Positions 43,166-52,375 of a stretch of 64,000 nt of DNA are shown one piece after another (the first letter of the stretch is position 1; every line of letters starts with the position of its first letter). Source of the DNA: KBS-96 sp963722585 (GTDB lineage Bacteria > Acidobacteriota > Terriglobia > Bryobacterales > Bryobacteraceae); contig CAVRNU010000021.1 in assembly GCA_963722585.1 (NCBI GenBank), forward strand, positions 1-64,000. Direction: 5' to 3'. The notes beneath the pieces were generated by a model, which saw nothing but the letters and a program-made list of their open reading frames with translations, was not told where the DNA came from and made no database searches. A program made the translations under genes and the position numbers.

Positions 43166-43644
43166 ACGGTCAACAGTTTATTCAAGCGCAGCTTTGTGAT
43201 CTTAGCCTGTTCACCTGCGGCGGCATGCAGCTCTTCCGTTTTCCCCTTCTTCATGCGAGCATTCATCAAATCAAGGATCTCCGGCGCCGTTTTCCCAGTT
43301 GCGTTGACGAGGAAAATCCAGCCAAATCGCTGTTCATACTCTTGATTGCCCTTCGCGAGCTGTTCTAGAACCTGGTCGGGTGCCGAGTTGACTCCGTCCT
43401 GTTCTTGCAAAGACCAATCCGATAGTTTCTTGTCTCCGATCTTGGGATGAGCTGAGAAAGCTTCCAGCCAATCAGCGGGCTCTAGTGTCCACCATACCGA
43501 TTCGGCCGTCGACAGCAGTATCTCAAAATCTTCGAACGGCCGCTTAGCCAACATTCGCTCTGTCCATTGGTTAGAGCCGCAGCATTGGAGGAGGGCAGCA
43601 CGCGCAGCGTCCGTATCCGCTCGATTGAATTCTTGAAACGTCAC
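43162..43644 (-). CDS. uraD: OHCU decarboxylase
   Basis: A 160-residue all-helical protein. The catalytic His is in EAFSAHPKIGDKK, and NQEYEQRFGWIFLVNATGK is the second family signature. It decarboxylates 2-oxo-4-hydroxy-4-carboxy-5-ureidoimidazoline to S-allantoin, which makes the pathway stereospecific. Four-base overlaps with both neighbours show tight translational coupling. Confidence 0.95.
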   Translation of the reverse strand: MTFQEFNRADTDAARAALLQCCGSNQWTERMLAKRPFEDFEILLSTAESVWWTLEPADWLEAFSAHPKIGDKKLSDWSLQEQDGVNSAPDQVLEQLAKGNQEYEQRFGWIFLVNATGKTAPEILDLMNARMKKGKTEELHAAAGEQAKITKLRLNKLLTV

Positions 43645-44498
43645 CGCAGCGTCTCCAGGAATTCTGTAAGTAAGTTTTGCGCAACGTGCGACCGGTACAC
43701 GGCTGTAGAACGGATGTCGCTGATAGGTTTGATCTCCGATTCCAGGATCTGCCGGGCATTCGCGATAGCCGCTTGCGTCAGCGAGTTTTCAACGACAAAA
43801 CGCTCCGTAGCCAAACACCGTAGCGGGACCGGCGCGACACTTCCCAATGCCAGGCGGATATCTGAAATTCGCCCGCTTTCAACGCGCGCCGCGGCCGCGA
43901 GCGAAACTTTCGAAATCGCTTGAGCCCTGCGCGTTCCTACTTTTCGACCGTGATAGCGCCAAGCGGGAGAGCGGCGCGGTAGATCAACCGCGTAAATCAG
44001 TTCATCGGTGCGCATCGCCAGCGCTTTATATCCAAAATGAAAGTTTAAGTACGGCACAGACCGGGTGCCCATCAGTGAGATGAGGCGGATTGTGGCATCG
44101 TGAACTAATAACGGAGGAGCCGAATCGGCGGCGGGCGAAGCATTCGCGATGTTGCCTCCGAGCGTGCCTTGATTCTGATTTGCGACACCACCCGTCCAAC
44201 TGGCCGCCTGACATAGCAGCGGGAACTCCGATTGCAAAAGGGGATGCCGTTGGATCTCGGTATACGTGACGGCCGAGCCGATCGTTACCTTAGATTCAGT
44301 TGCCAGAATCTGCCGCAGTTCGCCGTGATTGCGAACACTGACCAGGCGCCGAAAAGGAAGCGCGCCCGCGTTCAAAAGCACCATAAGATCGGTGCCGCCC
44401 GCGATTGGCCGCCAGCCTTCGCCGCTGGCTAACATTTCGAGCGTAGATTCGAGGGTGTCGGCCGAGGCAAGGTCGTAATCGCAAATACACGATCTCAT
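43641..44498 (-). CDS. xdhB: Xanthine dehydrogenase FAD-binding subunit
   Basis: A 285-residue protein. The FAD-binding loop RPIAGGTDLMVLLNAG near the N-terminus and the second FAD motif TLGGNIANASPAADSAPPLL are typical of the molybdenum-hydroxylase medium subunit. The CO-dehydrogenase-like C-terminal domain (KVSLAAAARVESGRISDIRL) follows. It passes electrons from the iron-sulfur subunit to NAD or another acceptor. ATGA overlaps on both sides. The symbol follows the three-subunit convention and is approximate. Confidence 0.92.
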   Translation of the reverse strand: MRSCICDYDLASADTLESTLEMLASGEGWRPIAGGTDLMVLLNAGALPFRRLVSVRNHGELRQILATESKVTIGSAVTYTEIQRHPLLQSEFPLLCQAASWTGGVANQNQGTLGGNIANASPAADSAPPLLVHDATIRLISLMGTRSVPYLNFHFGYKALAMRTDELIYAVDLPRRSPAWRYHGRKVGTRRAQAISKVSLAAAARVESGRISDIRLALGSVAPVPLRCLATERFVVENSLTQAAIANARQILESEIKPISDIRSTAVYRSHVAQNLLTEFLETLR

Positions 44499-44965
44499 AC
44501 TTGCCGCGGGCTTGCCTCATAAACGGCATCGACGATCTTCTGGTAGCCTGTACATCGGCAGAGATTGCCTGCCAATGCTTCGCGAATCTGTTCGCGCGTG
44601 GGATGCGGATTGTGTTCGAGCAGGTATACGGACGCCATAATCATGCCGGGCGTGCAGATGCCGCATTGGGCGCCTCCGCAGCGAGCGAAAGCCTCTTGAA
44701 TGGGATGCAAACAAGTGCCTTCTGAAACTCCCTCCACCGTTCGGACTGTAGTTCCGGAAGCATGCAGGACGGGCACGAGGCAACTATTGACGAGCACGTC
44801 ATCCATAATCACGGAACATGCGCCGCACTCGCCTTCGCCGCACCCCTCTTTGGTGCCGGTTAACTCGAAATCGTCTCGAAGGACATCAAGCAAGCGCTTC
44901 ATCGGTGGCGCTTCAACAACTCGCGGCACGCCATTAACGGTAAGCGGTATGGACCAGGTTTTCAC
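44495..44965 (-). CDS. xdhC: Xanthine dehydrogenase [2Fe-2S] subunit
   Basis: A 156-residue protein. The plant-ferredoxin-type cluster ligands are in GTKEGCGEGECGACSV with a later Cys in VNSCLVPV; the second cluster ligands are CGICTPGMIM and LCRCTGYQKI. This is the standard small subunit of three-subunit xanthine dehydrogenases. The symbol is the E. coli-style subunit name, not the XdhC maturation factor. It overlaps both flanking subunit genes by four bases. Confidence 0.93.
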   Translation of the reverse strand: MKTWSIPLTVNGVPRVVEAPPMKRLLDVLRDDFELTGTKEGCGEGECGACSVIMDDVLVNSCLVPVLHASGTTVRTVEGVSEGTCLHPIQEAFARCGGAQCGICTPGMIMASVYLLEHNPHPTREQIREALAGNLCRCTGYQKIVDAVYEASPRQV

Positions 44966-47232
44966 GCGAGACTTCCCGCAATCTCATCCGGAGCGTAGAG
45001 GGGTTGCCCCTTATCCGCAGCCAGCTCGGTCAAAATGTCTTCGGGCGTCAAAGGCACGTGATTGAACGCTACACCGAGCGCATTCTCGACGGCGTTCAAC
45101 ACAGCTGGAGCCGGCCCGTCCATGGGAAGTTCGCCAATGCCCTTGGCCCCCATTGCGCCATGCTCGTACGGCACTTCCTCGAAAAGAACTTGGATAGGAG
45201 GAACATCCATCGCGGTTGGGATGATGTAGTTCGTCATTTGGTTGTTGGCCATCGAGCCCTCCTTCCAGACAACCTTTTCGAGCAACGCGAATCCCAGAGC
45301 CTGGACGATGCCGCCTTCGATTTGTCCGGAGGCCAGCACAGGATTAAGAACACGGCCCACTTCTTGAACCGCTGTGAAGTTGTCCACCTGAACTTCGCCC
45401 GTAAGCGTGTCGACGGTCACTTCGGCAACATACGTTGCCCAAGAGTAAGCGCCATAGGCGTCGCCTTCGTATCGTTGATCGTCCCAGTGGATACCGGGTG
45501 GCTCTTTATATTGGGCTCGCGTTCGCAGCGGACCTGATGACCCCAGATAATTTCGCACACATGCGGTGAATTCCTCCGGAGAGTAACCCTCGCTCAGCCC
45601 CGCCTCAGAACGCAGCTTCTCTTTCAAGTCACAAGCCGCGCGCTCGACGAGTTTGCCAACAATCATTGACGTGCGCGATGCGACCGTCGGCCCGCTGTTT
45701 GGGACCAGAGCGGTATCGGGACGACGGATCTCGACTTGGTCGTATTTGATCCCTAGCGCTTCGGCAACGATCTGGGTCAAGATTGTGTTCGTCCCCTGGC
45801 CCATCTCGGTCATCGAGCAGACGACGCAAACGCCTCCATCCCGGGTTCCTTCGAGTTCCACGACGGATTGCAGGTAACGCTCGCCGGAGCCTGTAAACCC
45901 GGCTCCGTGCATAAATGACGCAAACCCGATGCCCCTCTTGAGCGCGCGGTTTGCGTTTTCCCCGCGGAAGGCTGCGACTTTCTGATGGTATCCCGCTGTT
46001 CGTAATGCGCGTTCTTGTAAGCCCGCGAGATCAAGAGGTTGCGTAATGATCTGGCCCGTTGCGGTGGTATCGCCGGTTTTGAGCAAATTACGTTTGCGAA
46101 ACTCGTCGGGGGCAAGACCAACGGATTGCGCCACCTTGTCCATATGCCGTTCGAGCGCAAACAAGCTTTGCGGAGCGCCAAAGCCGCGGAAGGCGCCATG
46201 CGGAGGAGCATTCGTTGCAACGGCTGTGCTTCGGATGCGAACATTTGGGCAACGGTACGGACCCGCGGCATGGATGGTTCCCCTCGAGAGAACAACGGCT
46301 GAAAGCGTCGAATAGGCGCCTCCGTCAATGGTGAATTCGATGTCCATTGCGAGCAGACGTCCGTCGCTCGAAACGGCCGTGCGATGCCGGGTGTGCGACG
46401 GATGGCGCTTCGTGGTAGCAGCCATGTCTTCTTCGCGATCGTAGACGATCTTCACAGGCCGCCCCGATTTCCAGGCGAGCAGCGCTGCGTGGCCCGCGAT
46501 CATGGACGGATATTCTTCTTTCCCGCCAAACGCACCGCCGGTTTCCTGCTGAATGACTCGAACCTTGTCGGCCGGAAGGTTGAACAAATTCATCAACGCC
46601 TTGTGAACGTAGTAGGGGCATTGAAGCGAACCCGATACCGTGACGCCTTCCTCAGGGCTCGCCGTCGCTAACATTCCATTCGGTTCGATATAGACGTGCT
46701 CCTGCGCGCCGGTCGAGTACTCGTTCTCAATGATGTGAGGGGCTTCCGCCCAAACGCTATCCACATCGCCCTTATTCACCAGGTAACGTTTGAAGACGTT
46801 ATCTTCGCCCCAAATGACTACGCTCTGTTGGAGCGCCTCATCCATGTCGAAGACAGCAGGCAGCGGCTCGTACGTAATATGTATCAGTTCCCTGCCGCGG
46901 CGGAGCACGTCCTCATTCTCATGCGCGATCAGGAGAATCGCCTCGTACTTGTGGTTGACTATCGTGCTTGCAAGGTATGGTTGATCGTCGTTGATTAGCG
47001 AGACAGTGTTGGCTCCAGGAATGTCATCGCTCGTGACGACGACAAACTCATCCCATGGGACGCCGGCTTCAAATGAAATGCTTTGAATACGGCCGCGCGG
47101 CACTGTGCTGCGGATGGTGGCCCCATGCAGCATTCCGGCAACATGCAAGTCGTCGACGTACTTGGCCGTTCCGGTAAGCTTGCCCAAGACTTCTTTGCGT
47201 CGTACCGGCAAGCCAACAAAACGAAACTCCAT
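44962..47232 (-). CDS. xdhA: Xanthine dehydrogenase molybdopterin-binding subunit
   Basis: A 756-residue protein. GAFRGFGAPQSLFALERHMD is the Mo-cofactor and substrate-pocket segment typical of xanthine-type rather than CO-type enzymes, QETGGAFGGKEEYPSMIAGH binds the pterin, and GAKGIGELPMDGPAPAVLNA carries the catalytic Glu. It hydroxylates hypoxanthine and xanthine to urate. It lies 8 bp after allB, first of the three subunit genes. No XdhC-type sulfuration factor is in the window. Confidence 0.93.
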   Translation of the reverse strand: MEFRFVGLPVRRKEVLGKLTGTAKYVDDLHVAGMLHGATIRSTVPRGRIQSISFEAGVPWDEFVVVTSDDIPGANTVSLINDDQPYLASTIVNHKYEAILLIAHENEDVLRRGRELIHITYEPLPAVFDMDEALQQSVVIWGEDNVFKRYLVNKGDVDSVWAEAPHIIENEYSTGAQEHVYIEPNGMLATASPEEGVTVSGSLQCPYYVHKALMNLFNLPADKVRVIQQETGGAFGGKEEYPSMIAGHAALLAWKSGRPVKIVYDREEDMAATTKRHPSHTRHRTAVSSDGRLLAMDIEFTIDGGAYSTLSAVVLSRGTIHAAGPYRCPNVRIRSTAVATNAPPHGAFRGFGAPQSLFALERHMDKVAQSVGLAPDEFRKRNLLKTGDTTATGQIITQPLDLAGLQERALRTAGYHQKVAAFRGENANRALKRGIGFASFMHGAGFTGSGERYLQSVVELEGTRDGGVCVVCSMTEMGQGTNTILTQIVAEALGIKYDQVEIRRPDTALVPNSGPTVASRTSMIVGKLVERAACDLKEKLRSEAGLSEGYSPEEFTACVRNYLGSSGPLRTRAQYKEPPGIHWDDQRYEGDAYGAYSWATYVAEVTVDTLTGEVQVDNFTAVQEVGRVLNPVLASGQIEGGIVQALGFALLEKVVWKEGSMANNQMTNYIIPTAMDVPPIQVLFEEVPYEHGAMGAKGIGELPMDGPAPAVLNAVENALGVAFNHVPLTPEDILTELAADKGQPLYAPDEIAGSLA

Positions 47233-47240
47233 GTTTCACT

Positions 47241-48593
47241 TTACCTAAATACCTCACAGCCGGTAGCGCTCTCGATGATGGCGCCCCGATTGAAGCACGG
47301 GCGGCCGCGGACTATGGTTGTCTGGATTTCCCCCTTTAACCGAAGCCCAAGATAGGGTGTACATTGATGCCGGAAGTACAATCGCTCGCCGGTTACCGTG
47401 AATTCCGCGTCGGGATCGAATATGACCAGGTCGGCGTCGAAGCCCGGCGCGATACGGCCTTTCCGGTCGTCTAGTCCGGCCAATTTCGCCGGCGCTTCCG
47501 CCATCCAGCGCACAACGTCTGTAATTTGAAAGCCGCGCTTATGTGCCTCTGTCCAGAGGACGCGCATAGCGATGGATAATGAGCTGATTCCACCCCACGC
47601 CGACCGAAAACTCCCCGTATCGAAGCACTTCATCTCAGGCGGACAGGGCGAGTGATCCGTGGCGACCAAATCGATAGTTCCGTCCCGAAAGCCTTGCCAG
47701 AGAGCATCGCGGTTAGCTGAATTCCGAATCGGAGGGGCGCATTTAAACTGAGTCGCGCCGTCGGGTATCGATTCTGCCTCGAAAAACAGATAGTGCGGAC
47801 AGGTTTCGACGGTGAGCGGCAACCCTTCCGCTCGGGCCGCCGCGAGCTCGCCGAGCGCCTCGGCGTTCGACAGATGAACAATATGAGTTAGGGAGCGATA
47901 TTCGCGACACAGGCTAATCATGAGACGGATGGCCTGCATTTCCGCTTCCGGTGGACGCGACTGCAGATAAGTTTCATACAATCGCCAATCCGCCGATTTG
48001 GCGTCTAACTGCGCGCAAGCCTGCGTAATGGGGCCGGAAACCTCGGCGTGCGCCAGAAGCGGGAGCCCGGTGTCGGCAATTTTGGGCATGGCCTCGCGGA
48101 GGTCGGCTTCCGTCACCATCTGAAACTCGTCGGTGCCAGGGTGAGTCAGGAAGCATTTGAAGCCCCTTACACCGGCTTGCGCCAGAGGAACGATCTGGTC
48201 GGCGTTTCCCGGAACAACGCCGCCCCAAAATGCAAACTCGACATAGGCCTTTCCCTCCGCGGCCCGCCTTTTCTCGTCCAACGCCGCGACGGTGGTTGTG
48301 CTTGGAATACAGTTCAGAGGCATGTCGATGAGACACGTGCAACCGCCCGCAGCTGCCGCTCGGGTTGCTGTCTCAAAGCCCTCCCATTCCGTGCGGCCCG
48401 GCTCATTCACGTGCACGTGCGCGTCGATGAGCCCTGGTAGCACGAACAGGTTCCCCACGTCCGCGCGAGTATCGGCGTCTCCGGCGTAATCATCCGGCTC
48501 AACGGCGGCGATCTTTGCACCGTCGATGATTACAACGCCCGATCGGACGCCCTCGGGAGTGACGATGTGTCTGGATCGAATCGCGTGCTTCAA
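47241..48593 (-). CDS. allB: Allantoinase
   Basis: A 450-residue amidohydrolase-fold enzyme. Zinc ligands HVH are in LIDAHVHVNEPGRTEWEGFE, the carbamylated Lys in GVRGFKCFLTHPG, and the catalytic Asp in LVATDHSPCPPE; NEPGRTEWEG separates allantoinase from dihydropyrimidinase. It opens the allantoin ring to allantoate. The start is TTG 48593. It is first in a seven-gene operon and divergent from guaD, with only 65 bp between them for both promoters. Confidence 0.94.
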   Translation of the reverse strand: MKHAIRSRHIVTPEGVRSGVVIIDGAKIAAVEPDDYAGDADTRADVGNLFVLPGLIDAHVHVNEPGRTEWEGFETATRAAAAGGCTCLIDMPLNCIPSTTTVAALDEKRRAAEGKAYVEFAFWGGVVPGNADQIVPLAQAGVRGFKCFLTHPGTDEFQMVTEADLREAMPKIADTGLPLLAHAEVSGPITQACAQLDAKSADWRLYETYLQSRPPEAEMQAIRLMISLCREYRSLTHIVHLSNAEALGELAAARAEGLPLTVETCPHYLFFEAESIPDGATQFKCAPPIRNSANRDALWQGFRDGTIDLVATDHSPCPPEMKCFDTGSFRSAWGGISSLSIAMRVLWTEAHKRGFQITDVVRWMAEAPAKLAGLDDRKGRIAPGFDADLVIFDPDAEFTVTGERLYFRHQCTPYLGLRLKGEIQTTIVRGRPCFNRGAIIESATGCEVFR

Positions 48594-48635
48594 TTTTTTC
48601 GATTACCGGGTATTGTCTCATCCAATAAAACAGAC

Positions 48636-48644
48636 TGCTACACT
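48636..48644 (+). promoter_or_regulatory. Extended -10 promoter before guaD
   Basis: TGCTACACT is an extended -10 element; TTGTCT at 48613-48618 is a possible -35, but with a 20-base spacer. It lies 14 bases before the ATG in the allB/guaD divergent gap. Confidence 0.4.
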
Positions 48645-48658
48645 ATTGCTCTAAACGG

Positions 48659-49132
48659 ATGGCGAATACTCCGAAAAACTGGATGCGCCAGGCCATTGAT
48701 CTGGCCATTCAAAATGTCCGGTCTGGCGGCGGACCCTTTGCCGCTCTGGTGGTGAAAGACGATCGGCTGATTGCGACGGGAGCAAATTGCGTAACTAGAA
48801 GCAACGATCCCACGGCACACGCAGAAGTGATTGCGATTCGAAACGCTTGTCGCGATCTTGGTACGTTTCAACTTTCCGGATGCGAAATCTACACAAGCTG
48901 CGAGCCATGTCCGATGTGCCTGGGTGCCATTTATTGGGCGCGCCCTGAACGATTTTATTTCGCCAGCAGCCGGGAAGATGCCAGGGCTTATGGCTTCGAC
49001 GATGCGTTTATTTACGACGAACTAGGTCGGCAACCGGAAAAGCGCACAATCAGCGGCCATCGCCTGCTGAGAGAGGAAGGCTTCGTTCCGTTCGAGCAGT
49101 GGATGCAAAGTTCGGGAAAGATTGCTTACTGA
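48659..49132 (+). CDS. guaD: Guanine deaminase (cytidine deaminase-fold type)
   Basis: A 157-residue protein. Zinc site: AHAEVIAIRNA (HAE, with the catalytic Glu) and SCEPCPMCLGAIYWA (PCxxC). Length and the C-terminal FYFASSREDARAYGFDDAFI match the short bacterial guanine deaminase of B. subtilis type rather than TadA. It converts guanine to xanthine, the substrate of the neighbouring xanthine dehydrogenase. A general nucleoside deaminase cannot be excluded. Its end overlaps the end of the convergent ureidoglycolate amidohydrolase by 7 bp. Confidence 0.88.
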   Translation: MANTPKNWMRQAIDLAIQNVRSGGGPFAALVVKDDRLIATGANCVTRSNDPTAHAEVIAIRNACRDLGTFQLSGCEIYTSCEPCPMCLGAIYWARPERFYFASSREDARAYGFDDAFIYDELGRQPEKRTISGHRLLREEGFVPFEQWMQSSGKIAY

Positions 49133-50364
49133 GCCAGTTTCGCCAGTGCTTGCGCCAGAACCCGAACGCCATTTGCAATGTCCGGCAAAGAGGCAAACTC
49201 GTCCGGGCGATGGCTGACTCCGGCACGGCACGGAATAAATAGCATGGCAGTCGGCGCAATGCGGGACATGAATAACGAATCATGATAAGCCCGGCTAACC
49301 ATGTCCATGCAAGTGACATTCTCTTCTTCGCAAGATCTGCGTAGCACATCGAGTATCCGGGGGTTACCCTGCGCCGGATCGTCGGCGTTCAAAAGCTCGA
49401 TCGCGACGCTCAGCCCTCGTTTTCGGGCGGCGGCGTTGGCGGCGTTCGTTATAAGGCGAACCACCGAATCGCGGCGAAACAGCTCGGTATCTCGAACGTC
49501 AATCCCCAAATTGACCATGCTCGGAATACTGTTCACCGCGCCCGGGAAAACCTCGCAAACGCCGGTGGTCGCGACTGTATCGATCGCGCCGGTAGCGATG
49601 GCGAGGTTCTCCGCCGCGAGGATGATCTCCGCGGCGCCCGTCAATGCGTCGCGCCGCTCCGGCATCAAAACCCCTCCCGCGTGACCGCCTTCGCCCTCGA
49701 GAACGATGCGCATGCTTGCCGGCGCGGCAATGCTGGTTACCAATCCCGCCTGCACCTGCGCCTGTTCGAGAAGCGGACCTTGCTCAATGTGCAGTTCGAT
49801 AAAGCCTGCATAGTAATGGGCAGGCAATCGAACGCTCGATAGTGGGCCATAAAAACCCGCTGCTTGCCTGATTTCGTCGAGAGATGCCCCACTTGGATCG
49901 CAAAGCCTGCTCGCCTTTTGCTCATCCAGCGCGCCCACTAGCAAGCGGCTACCCAGGCAGCCAATACCGAAACGCGTCGGCTCTTCGGATGTGAAAATGA
50001 GCAGCTCGATCGGTCGCTTCGGCACAAAGCCGCTTTCTTTCAAAGCTCGGATAGCTTCCAATCCGCCCAGGACCCCGACAGTTCCGTCGTAGCGCCCAGC
50101 GTTGGGAATGGCGTCGATGTGGGAGCCCGTTCCGACCGCGGGACCATCATCCTGCTCGGCGCTCCATCGCGCGAAAATGTTCCCGATCGCGTCCTCGCGG
50201 ATCCACAGTCCGGCCGCCCGGCAACGCTCTTTCAGCCAGGCGCGAGCTTTCAGGTCAGCCCTGCTAAAGACGACCCTGGTCACTGCCGGCGCGGGGGCAT
50301 CAGAGAAGGAGGCAAGCTGGTTCAACTCTGCCCTGAGGCGGCCGGTGTCGATTAGGATTTGCAT
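49126..50364 (-). CDS. M20-family amidohydrolase, probably ureidoglycolate amidohydrolase (UAH)
   Basis: About 412 residues from ATG 50364 (MQILIDTGRLRAELNQLASF); the frame is open to 50448 inside the neighbour. Metal sites: GTGSHIDAIPNAGRYDGTVG, FTSEEPTRFGIGCLGSRLL, ELHIEQGPLLEQAQ, AYHDSLFMSRIAPTAMLFIP. The EEPTRFGIGCLGSR stretch is typical of UAH rather than allantoate amidohydrolase (usually EEGxRF). It releases ammonia from S-ureidoglycolate to give glyoxylate. It lies 8 bp after the ureidoglycine aminohydrolase gene, which makes its substrate. An N-carbamoyl-amino-acid hydrolase is the alternative. Confidence 0.82.
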   Translation of the reverse strand: MQILIDTGRLRAELNQLASFSDAPAPAVTRVVFSRADLKARAWLKERCRAAGLWIREDAIGNIFARWSAEQDDGPAVGTGSHIDAIPNAGRYDGTVGVLGGLEAIRALKESGFVPKRPIELLIFTSEEPTRFGIGCLGSRLLVGALDEQKASRLCDPSGASLDEIRQAAGFYGPLSSVRLPAHYYAGFIELHIEQGPLLEQAQVQAGLVTSIAAPASMRIVLEGEGGHAGGVLMPERRDALTGAAEIILAAENLAIATGAIDTVATTGVCEVFPGAVNSIPSMVNLGIDVRDTELFRRDSVVRLITNAANAAARKRGLSVAIELLNADDPAQGNPRILDVLRRSCEEENVTCMDMVSRAYHDSLFMSRIAPTAMLFIPCRAGVSHRPDEFASLPDIANGVRVLAQALAKLAQ

Positions 50365-50372
50365 CTTACAAT

Positions 50373-51119
50373 TCACTCGAGCGGCGAACGATTCCAGTCT
50401 TTGTAGAGAAGGTACTTCGCTGGAGTCTTCCCCAGCGCGCCGAACCATTGTGGGCAGAAAGCGCGCATCCAGATAAAGTCGCCAGCCTGAACAGGGTACC
50501 AGGAATCGCCAAGCCGATAAATGCCTTCGCCTTCGAGCATCAGCAGCCCGTGCTCCATGACGTGAAGCTCAACCATGCTCAAATATCCGCCGGGTGCATA
50601 CGTCATCGTATTCACCGCGAAATCGAAGATCGCGTCGCCTGGCAGAAGACATCGCACCTGTAGTGCCTCATCGCCCATCACCGGCTGCGACAGTACGGAA
50701 GATTCATTACCGACCAGCGGCCTGGGGCGCTCGGTGCCATCGAGCGGCGTGTATGCTTTCTCGATGATCGCGAGCCGTGCTTCGGTTCGGGCGGTTATGC
50801 GATGCTCGCTCCGCTCGGGAACATAAGCGAAACCGCCAGCCGCCATTTTGTGTTGCACCCCTTCAATTTCGATCGACGCCGTGCCTTCGATTACATAGGC
50901 AAAGCGCTGGCCATGTGCCGGGCCCAAGGTGCCTTCGCTCTCCAGTTCTGCCGTGTATTGCGTGAATTTTGCTCCTAGAGGGGGGCCGCAGTGAACGATC
51001 GCAGTTCCACGTGTCATTCCCGGAAGCGGCCCTCTAATGAATGTGTCGGGTGTCTGAAGCAGATGATCGAATTTGAAGACACTGCGAGTGTGGCCGAGAT
51101 GTTTCAATTTGTCTGCCAT
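50373..51119 (-). CDS. allE: (S)-Ureidoglycine aminohydrolase (bicupin)
   Basis: A 248-residue two-cupin protein. The first cupin holds LGPAHGQRFAYVIEGTASIE, the second YLSMVELHVMEHGLLMLEGE with metal-binding Glu and His residues. The family signature near the N-terminus is TPDTFIRGPLPGMTRGTAIV. It converts S-ureidoglycine to S-ureidoglycolate and ammonia, a Mn-dependent step. Its start overlaps the allC end by 16 bp, and UAH follows 8 bp later, so the three act in sequence. Confidence 0.93.
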   Translation of the reverse strand: MADKLKHLGHTRSVFKFDHLLQTPDTFIRGPLPGMTRGTAIVHCGPPLGAKFTQYTAELESEGTLGPAHGQRFAYVIEGTASIEIEGVQHKMAAGGFAYVPERSEHRITARTEARLAIIEKAYTPLDGTERPRPLVGNESSVLSQPVMGDEALQVRCLLPGDAIFDFAVNTMTYAPGGYLSMVELHVMEHGLLMLEGEGIYRLGDSWYPVQAGDFIWMRAFCPQWFGALGKTPAKYLLYKDWNRSPLE

Positions 51120-52375
51120 TCGTCCGATGCGAGTTCAGTAAGCATAGCAACGCCTACCCGGATTGCTTTCTCAACGTCTTCCGGATGCACGGCTTCGTCG
51201 GGATGATGGCTGATGCCGCCAAGGCTGCGCACAAACACCATTGCCGATGGTAGCTTCTCTGCCATTATCATCGCGTCATGTCCGGCTCCGCTCACCATTC
51301 GACGCGGGGTCTGGCCGATCAAATGCATCGCCCGCTCGATCAATCTAACCAGGCGCTGATCCATCGGAACCGCATTCTGGTTGAGTCGCTCTTCGAAAGT
51401 GAACTCGAGGCCCCGTCGAAACGCGATTTGTTTCGCTTCGCCGCACATGGCTCGAACGGCGGAGATCCTTGTTTCATCGCACGAATGCCGCACATCCAAA
51501 CTTGCGCGAACTTCGCCTGGCACGACGTTGCCTGCGCCGGGTAAGACTTGGAGCGTGCCAACTGTCGCCACCAATCCGTCGATGGATCGGGCATGCTCCT
51601 CAACTCTTGTGATCCACTCCGCGGTGCCGCTTAGAGCATCCCGGCGCAGGTGCATCGGTGTCGTTCCTGCGTGATTCGCTCGGCCTCGAAAGACCGATTC
51701 GAGCCGGCTTTGTCCGGCAATGGCTTCGACGGCAGCAAGCGATTCCCCTGCCAGGTCCAGCACAGGCCCTTGCTCAATGTGAAATTCCAAATATGCGAAT
51801 GCTCGGCTGGCAACACACGCATCTGGAATCTGTGCGGGATCGAGACCGAATTGCTGGATCGCCTCGCGGACTGTGTGGCCGTTCGAGTCGAGCAAATCGA
51901 GCAGCGCTGGATCGAAATGTCCAATGGCTGCGAGACTTCCCAGGAACGGTACGCGGAAGCGAACGCCTTCTTCCTCTGAAAATCCCAGCACCTCGACATC
52001 AAAGGGGAGAGCTACGCCTTTGAGCGCTTCGAGAATCGCCAATGCAAGGCACACGCCGAGAACGCCGTCATAGGCACCCGCGCTGGGAACCGTGTCGAGA
52101 TGAGAACCCATGAGAAGCCGGGAGCGCTCGCCACTGCCATGCAGGCCTCGAAGATTTCCAACCGCGTCCACGCTGATTTGCATGCCGAGCTCTTCCATCC
52201 AGGTGGAAATGGCGCGATGGCAGTCACGCATCGGATCGGAAAGAAAGCTCCGCGTAATCGAGCCGCTTGTTTCGCTGAACTCGGCGATCAGGCGACAGCG
52301 GCTGATGGTTTTTTCCGCGAGCTGGGTGAATTTCGGATAGCGCTCCAAACTGCTAGTATGCAGCGGATCATTCAC
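51104..52375 (-). CDS. allC: Allantoate amidohydrolase
   Basis: About 423 residues from GTG 52375, chosen because it overlaps the permease stop (GTGAATGA); the frame runs to 52474 inside that gene. M20 metal sites: LLMGSHLDTVPSAGAYDGVL, GFSEEEGVRFRVPFLGSLA, EFHIEQGPVLDLAGE, MVSGAGHDAMIMAEKLPSAM; the dimerisation domain contains RGRANHAGTTPMHLRRDALS. EEEGVRF and SGAGHDAM fit allantoate amidohydrolase. It makes S-ureidoglycine, CO2 and ammonia from allantoate. Confidence 0.9.
   Translation of the reverse strand: MNDPLHTSSLERYPKFTQLAEKTISRCRLIAEFSETSGSITRSFLSDPMRDCHRAISTWMEELGMQISVDAVGNLRGLHGSGERSRLLMGSHLDTVPSAGAYDGVLGVCLALAILEALKGVALPFDVEVLGFSEEEGVRFRVPFLGSLAAIGHFDPALLDLLDSNGHTVREAIQQFGLDPAQIPDACVASRAFAYLEFHIEQGPVLDLAGESLAAVEAIAGQSRLESVFRGRANHAGTTPMHLRRDALSGTAEWITRVEEHARSIDGLVATVGTLQVLPGAGNVVPGEVRASLDVRHSCDETRISAVRAMCGEAKQIAFRRGLEFTFEERLNQNAVPMDQRLVRLIERAMHLIGQTPRRMVSGAGHDAMIMAEKLPSAMVFVRSLGGISHHPDEAVHPEDVEKAIRVGVAMLTELASDEWQTN

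Noticed and set aside
49126..50364. Call as allantoate amidohydrolase
   Set aside because: The EEPTRFGIGCLGSR motif and position after the ureidoglycine aminohydrolase favour ureidoglycolate amidohydrolase; allantoate amidohydrolase is encoded at 51104-52375.
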